From Metaphire vulgaris (taxonomy: Eukaryota > Annelida > Clitellata > Crassiclitellata > Megascolecidae), in NCBI GenBank assembly GCA_018105865.1, contig CM030870.1, positions 2,397,501-2,461,500 on the forward strand: a stretch of DNA of 64,000 nucleotides. The letters are read 5' to 3'. The notes under the pieces are model-generated. The model did no database searches. It was not told where the DNA came from and was given only the letters and a program-made list of their open reading frames with translations. Below, piece after piece: positions 1 through 10,501 of the stretch (positions are counted from its first letter, which is position 1; each line of letters begins with the position of its first letter). The position numbers and the translations under genes are program-made.

Positions 1-199
1 ACGCAATTTTTGTTCCTGGCTTCTAAGTGTTATATTTCAGTTGCATATGTATAAAGGATCTGCAAACATGGCTATATTCATAATTATATTTGCTTTCATG
101 AGCACAGCTTACAAAAGTTGTTTATTTATACAATGGAAAAAGGTGCATTTTTGCTTCTCGAGAAGGAACATTATGTACTAATTGCAAATAAGCAACAAC

Positions 200-1570
200 A
201 GTCACAATTACTTGAAAACATTCAGAAATGAGTTGCTTTTCGAGATTTGTGGCTGTACTGTCAATGACTTTCTCAATGAAGACTTCAGACATAGTCCCCC
301 ATCACGTGTTTGTTATACCGTCCCCGGTAACGAAAGTCCAGCATATCCTGATGAAAGCGTTCATCTTGCTTCTCTGGGTAGGCTCCCAAGTTTTCCTTGA
401 ATATGTCAAGGTGGGCATGAAGAATATGTACTTTCAAGGACATTTTACATCTAATTTTGGCATGGTTCTTTATGAGAGACTGGTTCAGTCTCTCTTAGTT
501 TTCAGCCTTGTGGTTGCCAAGAAAGCCATAGGCCTACAATACTGCAACGAAACTGTTTCAAGACCCTTTCTCCGTGCTATTCATCTTCTTGGCGAATATG
601 ACATGCTATGTAATCTTCTTTATCTGTGGTCCGACGAAGATGCCAGCTTCGACTTTTGCCTCCGTAAGCTGTGGAAAAAGATCTGGGAGGTATTTGAAAG
701 CTGCGGATTCTTTGTCTTGACAAATTACTTGATGAGGCCTAACTTGATGTATGAGCATCTTTCGACGGTCTATCAGCGGCTCCAACTTGATGCTGTTCTT
801 ACCTGTGGTGAACTCGGTCAGCTGTGGCCAATCCCTTCTACAATAGTGGGCCTCAGACCTCGGTGTCCCGGTTGTTCTAGAGGCAAAGAAAAACCAAGGA
901 AATTTTGTGAAAACGTCTTGCAGGCCCATCAGGAATGTCACCATTTGGACCAAATTGAAGTCTCCAATGACTTAACAGCCATAGGTGTCATACTTCAAGG
1001 CACTCAGCAACATCTTGACACTGGTTTAGTCCTCTCTGAGGCACAGGTGCATAAAGTGAGCCATGGGGAGAGACAAGTACTTGTTACCATTATGAAGTAG
1101 CATGACTTTGAGGTTCTTGGATGAACTCCCTATGAATTGGCACCATCCCTCAGGTTAAAGGTAATTGCTATGGCCTCTAAAAGACCAGTGACATTGCTGC
1201 AGAAGCACAGCCTATCTAGCTGACTGAAGAATTTGGAAAAACGTTCGCGACGCTTTCTCTGTTCTGTCACCTGCACACTTTCATCCAACAAGTTCCAGTC
1301 CTTTGAGGTCTAGATATCAGAAGCTCAGCATTGCACTTGGTGAGACCAAGGTCTCTGATCAGGTCATTGAGATTTTTCTGATTGGGGAAGTACGGCTTTC
1401 TCATCTCAGCTGTATCTGTGCAATTGTAATCTGGATCTGCAATATTTTCCTCATTGTCTGCCTTGACGCGCTCCCTTGAAGACAGTTGATCCCTCCCTGT
1501 AGGGATGGGAATGGGGAGCTCATGCAAAGCCATAGGGTACTGGTGCGATGCAAAAGTAGCAGAATGCATT
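200..1570 (-). mobile_element. Decayed orphan TE-type ORF (LHIKLG family)
   Basis: Read on the minus strand in three shifting frames, this stretch matches a protein family I remember as repeated many times in cnidarian and arthropod genomes, usually annotated as uncharacterized. In order, from high to low coordinate: NDLIRDLGLTKCNAELLISR, a block like SSKNLKVMLLHNGNK, QMVTFLMGLQDVFTKFPWF, an IKLGLIK box, AKVEAGIFVGPQI, LKVHILHAHLDIF, ERFHQDM and GDYVWSL. Stops and frameshifts break every domain, so this copy is dead. The multi-copy nature is known to me only from memory. The biochemical function is unknown. A long plus-strand reading frame at 228-1100 is its antisense shadow. Confidence 0.72.
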
Positions 1571-2237
1571 TGCTGGCTGCAAGCAACCTCTTGATGCCAT
1601 CTAAATCAAAATTTTCTGGTAACTATTCGCTTACTCAGCAACAAGATACACTAGTACGTTGGCACCTTTAAAAGTCTATGGATGCAACTGAAGGCTCCCA
1701 CAAAGTGCAACAGAGTTCTAGAAGATTCCAGAAGGTTATAGAAAATTCTGTTCAGATCTAAAAACTTATGGACAGCTTGCAATGTTCCAGAATAATAAGT
1801 ATGTCTGCTCAGCTTTGAATGTGAACCGAGAATGTTTTCTATAATACATTAATTTCAAAATATCATTGCCCTGACCCCAAAAGCAAATTCAGTTTGGAAC
1901 AACAACTGTTTTCTAGTTAGTTTAGGCATAAGGGACTAGGAAAACAAGCTATGAACCCAGGAACAAAAAAAAATATTTTTATTGTTACGTAGTGTTATTT
2001 CTGTGACAGCTATGGTATAGTAGGCAACTACGTGTAACTACGGGTCATCTTAATAGACTGTTGTAATTGAACCAAAGCAACATAAAGGAAGATTAAATTT
2101 TAAAATGCATCTGACATCATTGTGAAACAGTAAATCTCCAAATCTGTCGACACATTTTTAAGGAATTAACACAAATGATGATGCTGTAGTGCTGAAAATT
2201 TTTCGGATAAAAATATGTCACGACATAGAAAGCTGTG
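1571..2237. other. No recognised feature
   Basis: AT-rich sequence with short degenerate repeats of GTTCTAGAAGATTCCAGAAG type near 1710-1740. I see no exon, RNA gene or transposon end here. Confidence 0.5.
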
Positions 2238-2505
2238 GCTGTCCACAATGTCTGGGTTCTAGGACAATTGAGACGGAAATTTTGGAGTGGACATTCGGAG
2301 CGGACAAACGGATATGAGCACAGTTTAACTCTAAACCTAATCCTAACCTAAACCTCACCCTAACCCTAACCATTATAAAAAGTCATATTTTAAAACAGTT
2401 TTACAACTTTTGGGGCGATTTTTGTCCTTCTCCGAATTGTCCGTCTCCGAATTGTCCACTCCGAATTGTCCGTCTCCAAATTGTCCGGTCACCAGATTGT
2501 GGAGC
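2238..2505. mobile_element. Small inverted-repeat element with telomere-like core
   Basis: The ends are inverted: TCCACAATGTCTGG at the left and CCAGATTGTGGA at the right. Next to each end are repeats of GGACAATT-GAGACGG type (left) and TCCGAATTGTCCGTC type (right, about four copies at 2429-2490) in opposite orientation. The centre (2329-2372) holds degenerate CCTAACC/CCCTAA repeats that look like telomere sequence. There is no coding capacity. The superfamily is unknown and no clear target duplication is seen. Confidence 0.6.
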
Positions 2506-2620
2506 GCAGGCCATGGTTTGAGTACCCCTTCCCTAGATCCTAATTATAGCAGTCTATATTTAGAAATGGGTGTGTTTTGTTGTGCAGTCGAAAACGACCG
2601 TAATGGCTGCGGAAGAGTTA

Positions 2621-2760
2621 AGAACCAACTTGAAGTCCTTGTCCTTGGCGAGTCAGTCCTCGTCCTTGAAGCTCGGTCTTCATCCTTATCCTCGTCCTTG
2701 CAGATCGGTCCTTGTAACTTAGTTCTTGTAACTTAGTCCTTGAAAAATCCTTATAAGGAC
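2621..2760. repeat. Degenerate TCCTTGTCC repeat array
   Basis: Repeated GTCCTTGTCCTTG and GTCCTCGTCCTTG motifs separated by short spacers. A second array in the same orientation is at 5997-6112. The two bracket CR1/L2 fragments and a hAT C-terminal relic, so they may be subterminal repeats of one old element. Confidence 0.5.
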
Positions 2761-3089
2761 CTAATTACTTGTATACCAATTTCAATTGTACTAATAATTA
2801 TGTTTCAGGTAGTATTGGATTTATATTTCCAAACAGTTACTCTAAATTAGTCACTTTGTAAACCAGTTGAGGAGTTGATTCAACTCCTGTGCTGGGCGTA
2901 TGGGGAAAATTGCTCACGCCATAGCGCCCGGAATTTTTCGGCATTTTTCTATTTGACACTTGGCATTGTCCGGCGTGAACAATAAAGAAGGTCGGCCTGT
3001 GGATAACTTTTGTGACGTTTTTAGGCGTAATTTTGTTTTGAAATAGGGGGCGAAAACTCTATCCCCGGGCGCTTGTAATGGATGGCATC

Positions 3090-4740
3090 CAATGGTGAAC
3101 TGCCACATCTCTGTCCCCTTTCAAAGCGAGTTCAAAGTTGCTGCAAATAACATCAATGCAACACAACCACGTCGGAAGCCGGTCGGCATGGCAATGCCGA
3201 CCCGCAGATTCAAAGCAGTGATCAGCACGCTAGCCCCGTTCTTGACATCCCTGATGACCGCTTCCTTAAAGAATGCCGATTTGACGCAATCACGCCGCCC
3301 CATCTCGCCCGGTCTGGACTTGACTGATTCGAGCTACCGCAGTGGCTAACTTGCCATTTCTGTCAAAGGTCCTTGAGAGGCTGGTAAACAGGCAGCTGGC
3401 TGCATATCTGACCCAGAACGGCCTCATGCCCAGCAACCAGTCCGCAGACAGGAAGGGCCACTCACGGAGACGGCCATCCTCAGGATCTTCGACGACATTG
3501 TCGAGGCTGTGGCCAGCGGAAACCTTGAACTCCTGGACCTCTCTGCGGCCTTCGACAAGACCACCATATCCTGTCGACGTCTCGAGCTCTCATATGGGAT
3601 CGGTGGCCCGGCGCTGGCCTGGTTGCAAGACTATCTCAGAGACAGATCACAGACGGTCTCCTGGGATGGCTCCTGTCGGCCTCGTCCCGTCCATTGCGTG
3701 TGCCACAAGGGTCGGTCCTAGGGCCGCTGTTATTCGCCCTTACGCGGCCGATGTCGGGCGTGTCCCTTGCATGTGCAGGTATACGCCGCTTGCCCCTTGT
3801 AACTCGGGTCCAGGACTGTGTTCGGAATGGATGGCATCGAACCGTCTTGCCCTCAACCCTGACAAGACGGAGCTGCTGTGGCTGAGCACTCCGAGGAGGG
3901 GGCCACCTTATCGACCCAACACCGTTCGAGATAGGCGGCAAAGAAGTGGCTCCATCCAACGAGCCGCCTCCTGGGGTGCTCATCGACCTGACCCTCGCCG
4001 GGCACCTCAGCGCCGTGACCCGCTCCTGCTTCTTCCAACTCCAACTGGATACCGTCGTCTTATCTACATCGATTTCAAAGTCGTAAGAATTTAGGGATAT
4101 ATCTTGGATACGTTATATGTGGCAAATGTAGTGGCAGGGTGCTTCAAAGCCCTGCGGCTGATCAGAAGTATTGATCAGTGTCTGCCAATGGTCTTAAAAC
4201 ACTGGTCTTTGCACTGGTGCTGTCCAAATTAGACTACGGCAATTCGCTGGTACAGAAATAGCATAAGTCTCCAGTCCGTCCTGAGTTGCTGCGGTGATAT
4301 GCCAGGCATCATTAGGGCGATCACATTACTCCGCTGCTACGCGATCTGCACTGGTTGTCTGTGCCAGAGCGGATCCATTTCAAGCTGGCAACATTGACCT
4401 TCCGTTGCCTGAATGGAGCCGGTCCAGAATACCTCGTCCGAACTATCACGAGTGGCTGACCACGCAAGCCGGCAAAGATTGAGATCGGCCGGATCCGCTT
4501 TATTGGTGGTCCCGAGGACGCCTCCGAACCGTCCGGGATCGAGCATTTCCGCGGCGCGCTCGGGCATGGAATTGTCTACCGCCATCAATACAGCTCTTGA
4601 CCTTGAATACTTTTAAAGAGAGACTTAAAACCTGGTTATATCGCGAGTTATCTGTAACTTTGTAATGTGTTCACGCAGTTCGTCGGACGAATTACCACAT
4701 AAATCAACGTTAATAATAATAATAATAAATAATAATAAAC
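3090..4740 (+). mobile_element. CR1/L2-type non-LTR retrotransposon, 5'-truncated and decayed
   Basis: The reverse transcriptase can be followed across several frames. NLPFLSKVLERLVNRQL is RT block 1, then come LLDLSAAFDK and MASNRLALNPDKTELLWLST. The segment that should hold the YADD active site is deleted between about 3745 and 3810. A degenerate C-terminus (FKERLKTWLYR, about 4610-4650) leads to DELPHKS-like 3' sequence and an (AAT)n tail at 4708-4738. The order fits CR1/L2-like elements. Inactive. Confidence 0.75.
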
Positions 4741-4779
4741 TCCGGCAAAAGGAAGTTAAATCGTTATATAACAATACCG

Positions 4780-5250
4780 GCCGCTATTCATCTTGTCCGA
4801 TCAAGACTGGATTATAGCAACAGTCTCCTTTCGGACTACCTGGGAACCAGCTCAGTAGACTTCAGGCAGTCATCAATTTCGGATTATTTTCGGCTTGAGG
4901 TGGCACGACCATGTTACACCTGTGCTGGGACAAGCTCCATTGGCTTCGGGTCCCGGGCGTATAGTTTACAAAGCGGTGTTGGTTAATGGATGCTCTTGGG
5001 ACCCAGCCTGTCCCGGACATTTGGCATGCCTAGTACGGCGACAAACGGCGACCGGGTGCCGTCTCCAGCTGAGATCTCTGTCGTTCCTCCTCGGCCAGAG
5101 CGGCGTTCTATGAGTTGTAACCCAAATAACATCTGATGCGGGATTACTTCACTGAAACGTTTGCTAAAGAGCTGAAAACACATTTGTTTGTCAGTTGACA
5201 CAGCTTTTGGTTTTGGCGATGGCATCTTGTAATTATGACATGTTTGTCTC
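4780..5250 (+). mobile_element. CR1/L2 C-terminal fragment
   Basis: Broken frames give SRLDYSNSLL (the conserved DYCNS box), WHDHVTPVLGQAPLASG (HITPLLRDLHWL box) and a final KRLLKS. This is the 3' part of a CR1/L2-type ORF2, of a subfamily different from the copy just upstream. Confidence 0.6.
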
Positions 5251-5317
5251 ACGGACTTGTTAGGCATCTTGTTTATCAGACAAACTTTATTCAACGTTGT
5301 TTATTCAGAGAACTCAT

Positions 5318-5540
5318 CTAGTGCCAACTTCCCGAGTTCATGCATGGGTTGATTGATACAGACAAAATTGAAATAAAGAAATTTATAAGTGTGATGATGT
5401 TGATGGGAATAATTCATAAACCAACACTAGAAATGCATTACTTTATTTTGATAAGGTTTAAAAATTTCCAATAAGCATTTTTTGATAAGGTTTAAAAATT
5501 TCCAATAAGCATTTGTATCAATGCTTCCCAATGATTTTAA
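5318..5540 (+). pseudogene. piggyBac-like transposase fragment
   Basis: One frame reads FMHGLIDTDKIEIKKFISVM then MLMGIIHKPTLEMHYF. This resembles the N-terminal part of piggyBac (DDE_Tnp_1_7) transposases, which contain E-(I/L)-K-x-F-x-G-(x4)-MG(I/V)-(x)-KP-(S/T). Stops and a 34-bp tandem duplication (about 5445-5514) disrupt what follows. The catalytic aspartates are not visible. piggyBac enzymes cut at TTAA, the site used by the repeat family in this window. Any link is inference. Confidence 0.55.
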
Positions 5541-5755
5541 AAATTCTACCAAAAATTGGAAGTTATTATATGTATTTAATGCTTTTATTGCTTTTAATGC
5601 TTTTTGATGTTTGTTAATAACGTTTATTAGTTTTATAATATCTACAAACTTTCAGGCCAGTAAATGAAATAAAAAATTAAAGTATAAAAGTTCATGATAT
5701 TTGCATGTGGCGTCATGATTATTTTGGTCTCTGGCGGCAAAGCGGTTAAGCAGAA

Positions 5756-5893
5756 TTCTATGTTGCCCTGCGATGTCAGCTCCAGTTGAACACGTGTTTT
5801 CGCAAAGTGGTCTCATAATTAGACCTCATCATGCGCACATGATTGATCAGCTGTTGGAAACTTGTTTATTTGAAATGCAACATTGCTGTTGAC
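5756..5893 (+). pseudogene. hAT transposase C-terminal dimerisation fragment
   Basis: The frame reads CPAMSAPVEHVFSQSGLII then RPHHAHMIDQLLETCLF and stops. This is the hAT C-terminal box (usually P-A-T-S-A-x-x-E-R-x-F-S-x-x-G) close to its natural stop. The rest of the protein is missing. Confidence 0.7.
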
Positions 5894-5996
5894 TAGATTA
5901 TGTTTTACAACATTCTTCTTTGCTTTTCTAATTTTGTGATTCGAGTTGAAATTGTCTTTGGTTTTCTTCCTTTCTGACTTTTTTTGTCTGACAGAG

Positions 5997-6112
5997 GTCA
6001 GTCCTTGTCCTTGATCCTTGTCCTTAGAGGTCAGTCCTTATGGTCATTGTGCTTGGGGGCTAGGTCCTCATCCATGTCCTCGTCCTTGGAGAGTTGGTCT
6101 TGTCTATTGTTT
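5997..6112. repeat. Degenerate TCCTTGTCC repeat array, second copy
   Basis: GTCAGTCCTTGTCCTTG-type motifs, in the same orientation as the array at 2621-2760. It follows the hAT C-terminal relic by about 100 bp. Confidence 0.5.
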
Positions 6113-6560
6113 ATTTTGGTGAAATCTCAGGACCCGCTTATTTCACATTTCATTTACGTGACTGTTGTTAAGTGCCCTTGACTTTGGTTTTCATCGTGCC
6201 TACAGTGCTATAGAAATTGTCTCAGTAATAATATTAAGAGAGCTGGGTGGTAATCTCTTTTGTACAAAACCACAGTAATGTATGCAGTTCATCTGTGCAG
6301 GTTGTGTTAATCATTTGACCCCGGAAATCTGTATAAGCAATTGGGTATTATGAAGCCGAAATATTGACCTTACAGGGCAAAAGGGTTAAGGGACTAGATA
6401 TTTTCCATGTTAAAATTGTGTGCAGTGTATTTTTAGCTTCTGCCAGCTGTTTGGAATTTTAATACTAAAACATTCTTGAAAATCATTTAGAATTATTTGT
6501 GACTGTAGTTGTAAATTTATTATGAATTTATATGAGTTGTTTTTCTTTTTTGTGTGGTAG
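6113..6560. other. Sequence upstream of first visible USP48 exon
   Basis: AT-rich with no coding signal. It ends in a T-rich tract and the TAG acceptor of the exon at 6561, so it is probably intron. Confidence 0.5.
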
Positions 6561-6636
6561 AAATTTTATATTAGCAAGGAAAGAGAGAAACAAGAGTTGG
6601 TTAAGCACTTTTATGATCTTCTTCAACACGAACAAG
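6561..6636 (+). CDS. USP48: USP48 exon a: linker before DUSP1
   Basis: The acceptor is TTTGTGTGGTAG and the donor is CAAG/GTATCT. The exon reads in phase 0 as a charged helix (KEREKQELVKHFYDLLQ) that lines up with the human KAKHEEVKELYQRL segment. It ends with one base of an Asp codon completed by the next exon. The preceding exon was not found in 1-6560 and is probably upstream of the window. Confidence 0.82.
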
Positions 6637-9600
6637 GTATCTAATCTAACCTAATAAAATTCAAGGATTTAAGCGAGCCAGTGAATTAACACTTCTGTTG
6701 CTGACCGTAGTTTTAAATTATAATGTTTCTGATATGATATTCTGAGATGAGTCTTCAGTTTCTCCTTAAAAGACTTTATTGAGTGTTGTGATGTAATGTC
6801 CCAGGGTAAATTGTTCCAAACATGGGAGGTGGTGACAGAGAAAATTCAGTTGCCCACGGTAGATACTCTTGATTGTGGATACTAGGATCATAGTTGCTGA
6901 AGAAGAGGGCTATCAAGTCCATGATAGATCTTTTGAGGCAACACATAATTTGTCAGGCAGATATGTTAGACTTAATATTACTGAGACAATTTCTGACAAG
7001 AAGTAAAAGAAAGCTCCAAAGAATGATTGACAAATTAAATAAGACATCCAAAGAATATTGCATAAAAATAAGCACAATAAAAGCAAAAATCGTGGTAACA
7101 ACAAAGAACAAAAATCCCTTAAGATCTTCATAACAGTTGATGGATGAGAACTGGAACAGGTAACCCAATTTTGTTAACTTGGGAGCATATTAACAGAAGG
7201 TCTCAGTAGGAGATTAAGAGAAGAATAAGCTTTTAATAAGAGAACAAGGCTTTTCTGTAGAGAGTGGACTCTTGACTAAGCAAGGAATTTAAGAAGAGAC
7301 TGATAAAAACGTTGGCCTGGAGCGTGGCCCCATACAGCTCGGAAACTTGGACTCTACAGAAAAAAGACATACAAGACAGGAAGTGTTCAAAATGTGGCTT
7401 TGGAGGAAGTTGGAAAAGATCAAGTGGGCAGATAAGAAATCAAACAAGGAGCTACTACAGATGGCGGGAGAATAGAGATATCTGATTAGCACCATCAAAA
7501 GAAAACAGAGGAACTGGTTTATACGTGTTTTGAGAGAGGACTCATTGTTGAGAACAGTAATGGAGGGAAGTATATATACCAAGAAAAGGATGAAAGGAAG
7601 GTCAAGCAGAATGCTGTTGGACTGGATGATGAAGACAGATGCACAGCCTCACAGAACCCAAACCTACACAAACACACACAGAAATCAAAGAGGCATGGTG
7701 CAGAGAGGAATTGGAACAATCAGGCCCTGAACCTATCTCTGGCATAAAATATGTTGATGAGACCTTTAGAGCACAATGACGTCCTGATTGCAAGTTTTTG
7801 ACAGATTTTCTCACTTTGAGCCAATGCAACTCTTTAACCCATTAATGGTTGCCCCAAGTTAACTCTTCCATTTTATATTACATTAAAAATAAATGGTCAT
7901 TAAAGGGGTTAAGCAATGTTAAGCAACGGTATCACTAAGTCTGTGTACTTGGCTCTGAAAATCAATTAGTTTAGTGCCGGAATTCATAACTTACTGGTAA
8001 CATAATCTGCACCGACACAGATAGGTAATATTGATAGGTGTTTCTATTGCCTGCTGCAGTGGACACCAAATCATCTATGTCTTTGATGCATTCATCTGTA
8101 AGAGATTGTAATACATTTAATTTGCAACATCATCCATGTAACTGGAAAGTCTGCATTGCAAATCAAATGATTCAGTTGGCTTATAGAAGCTATGAATTTT
8201 GGTGTTTTCGGCATATTGGTGGTCATGAGACTGCGCTCTTCCATAATATTCAGTAAATTGGCTATGTATAAGACGATGAGTTGCATTCTAAGAACTGAGT
8301 TTTGTGGATTGCCACTCAAGACTGGATCAGAAGATGAATGATTTTCCTACCATACAAACTTACTGAAACTTTTCAGACAGATATGACTTTAGTCACATAA
8401 CCACAGAGCCTGATGTTCCAAACAATTTCTTCAGCTGCTGTAGTAGAATGTGGCGGTCCACTGAGAAACATAATAAGAGTAGCTACAAGTGTACAGAACA
8501 TCTGATAACACTGCAATTTCTGTAGAATGACTGGCAGGTTGATGTGCCATTAGATTCTCGGGAATTTCGGACATCACTGGCATGTTGGAAATTGTAAATT
8601 GATGAATAAGATTTTGTTGTTGGATGTGTCCAGATTAGACTTCTTAAGCAAATTTAACTTCTTAGTGCTAACGATTTAAAACAGCTTTGGAACCTTTCCA
8701 GAAGATAGTGACCAATTATGTTTATCAACATAACATGTTTATAGTATGTTTATTGACTAAGTATAAGTTTTAAGGCTATTATTTTGTGAGAGTGATGAAC
8801 TTGGGGGTGCTAATTCTTGTTGCATTTGGGCACGAAATTACTTTCCTGAAAAAGTAGCTGTATTTTATTAGGGTTAATATAAGTGATTTTGCAGGTTTAG
8901 GTGATTTGTAATTAATTAGATGTAACGTAATTAATAGACACATGGTAGGGTATTTTTCATTACAGAAGCATTTGATTTTTATTTTTTTACTTTTAGTTTG
9001 CGATTATTTAACTGTACGAACACTATACATTACTAGCGTTTTCAGAAATTACAGAATTTTAGTGGCTTACTGAAATTCTGAATTTTCTCTTTTCAAAACT
9101 TATAGTGGTTATTGTAATGTTTTCTCATGTGTCTGTTTAAAGATACTGAGCGTGATGATATGTTTGAATGGATCAGTACAAGTTGGATAAAGAATTGGTT
9201 GGCAGCAGATTCAATGGGAATCGTTTCACCAATCGATAATGTTTCTCTGCGTTGTCCTCATGAAAAGTATGTTCAAATTTGAAACCACAACAGATTTTAA
9301 TCTCAATGTCATGTGACAGTGTTAGATTTCAATAATGTATGACATTGTGTTTTAATTTAAAGTTGTGTATGGCCTATGTGAATTAAATATAACCTTTGAA
9401 AAAGAAGAAAAAGAAAACCTGAAATAAATTTATCTACCGATGAGATATAAGAAGTGAAAGAGTTCTCATACCTTGGCAGTGTTATCTCAACAGGAACTGA
9501 AGAGGGCATAAGAGCAAGAATTGGCAAGGTTCAAAATGCCTTTTCTTTACTAAATAATTTCTGGCAAACTAGACAAGTGAACCTCAGAACTAAAGTACAA

Positions 9601-10457
9601 ATTTTCAACTCAAATATAAACTCAGTTTTGCTCTATGGCCCCAAAAGTTGGAGATGAACTAGACACATCAATAGGAAAATGCAAGTTTTGTAAACAGATG
9701 TCTATGCAAGGTCATGGGCATCTGGTGCCAAAAAAATTAGTGGTGATGATCTTTTGAAGAAAACATTACAAGAGCCAGTGGAACTTCAAATAAAACAACG
9801 AAAATGGAGGTGGATTGGACACACACTAAGGAAACCCCCAAACAATACCACAAGACAAATGCCTTCATGGACCCAACAAGGAAAATGAAAAAGTGGAAGA
9901 CCAAAGTACACATGCAAAAGAAGAATAGACAATGATCTAAAGACTAATGAACTCAACTGGAATGATATGGTTCCATTAGCTAAAGACTGAACTGCATGGA
10001 AGAATCTTATCAATGGCTTATGCTCCACAAGGAGCAATAAAGGCTGATGGCGATGATTGCCTATGTGAATGGTCTGTTTCTTATAAAGTCAAGTTAGGCA
10101 GTCATGCAGAGGGCGGCAGCTACCACTTTGCACCCATAGGGGTGTGGCTGTCACCCCTCCTTGGTTCTTCTCAAATCTTTCTGGATGGGATGAGTTATTT
10201 TCAAGCACTTTTGGATACCTGTAGGGGTTCATAAATGCATATTTTGACATATTGTACCTTTTGCTGCTGTGAGTTCATTTCCTGAAGTTACCCTGAAACA
10301 TCAGTATTCCGACTGCAGTATGGCTTCTACAATCTATATGCCTTGGTTTGACCATTTGCCACTTATGGATGTGAGGCATGGACAGTGAAGAAGTATGAAG
10401 AGAGAAGAACAGAAGCCTTTGAAATCAAATGCCTTTGGATGTTGACTATTGCGTGGC

Positions 10458-10501
<44 letters not shown>

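Noticed and set aside
228..1100. Long plus-strand open frame of 290 codons at the left end
   Set aside because: The minus strand carries a recognisable, broken TE-type protein over the same bases. The plus frame is its antisense shadow and has no known domain.
2329..2372. A true chromosome end
   Set aside because: The telomere-like run is short, degenerate and enclosed by an inverted-repeat element with sequence on both sides.
8092..8319. Minus-strand open frame as a gene
   Set aside because: No recognised domain, no splice support, lies in a USP48 intron.
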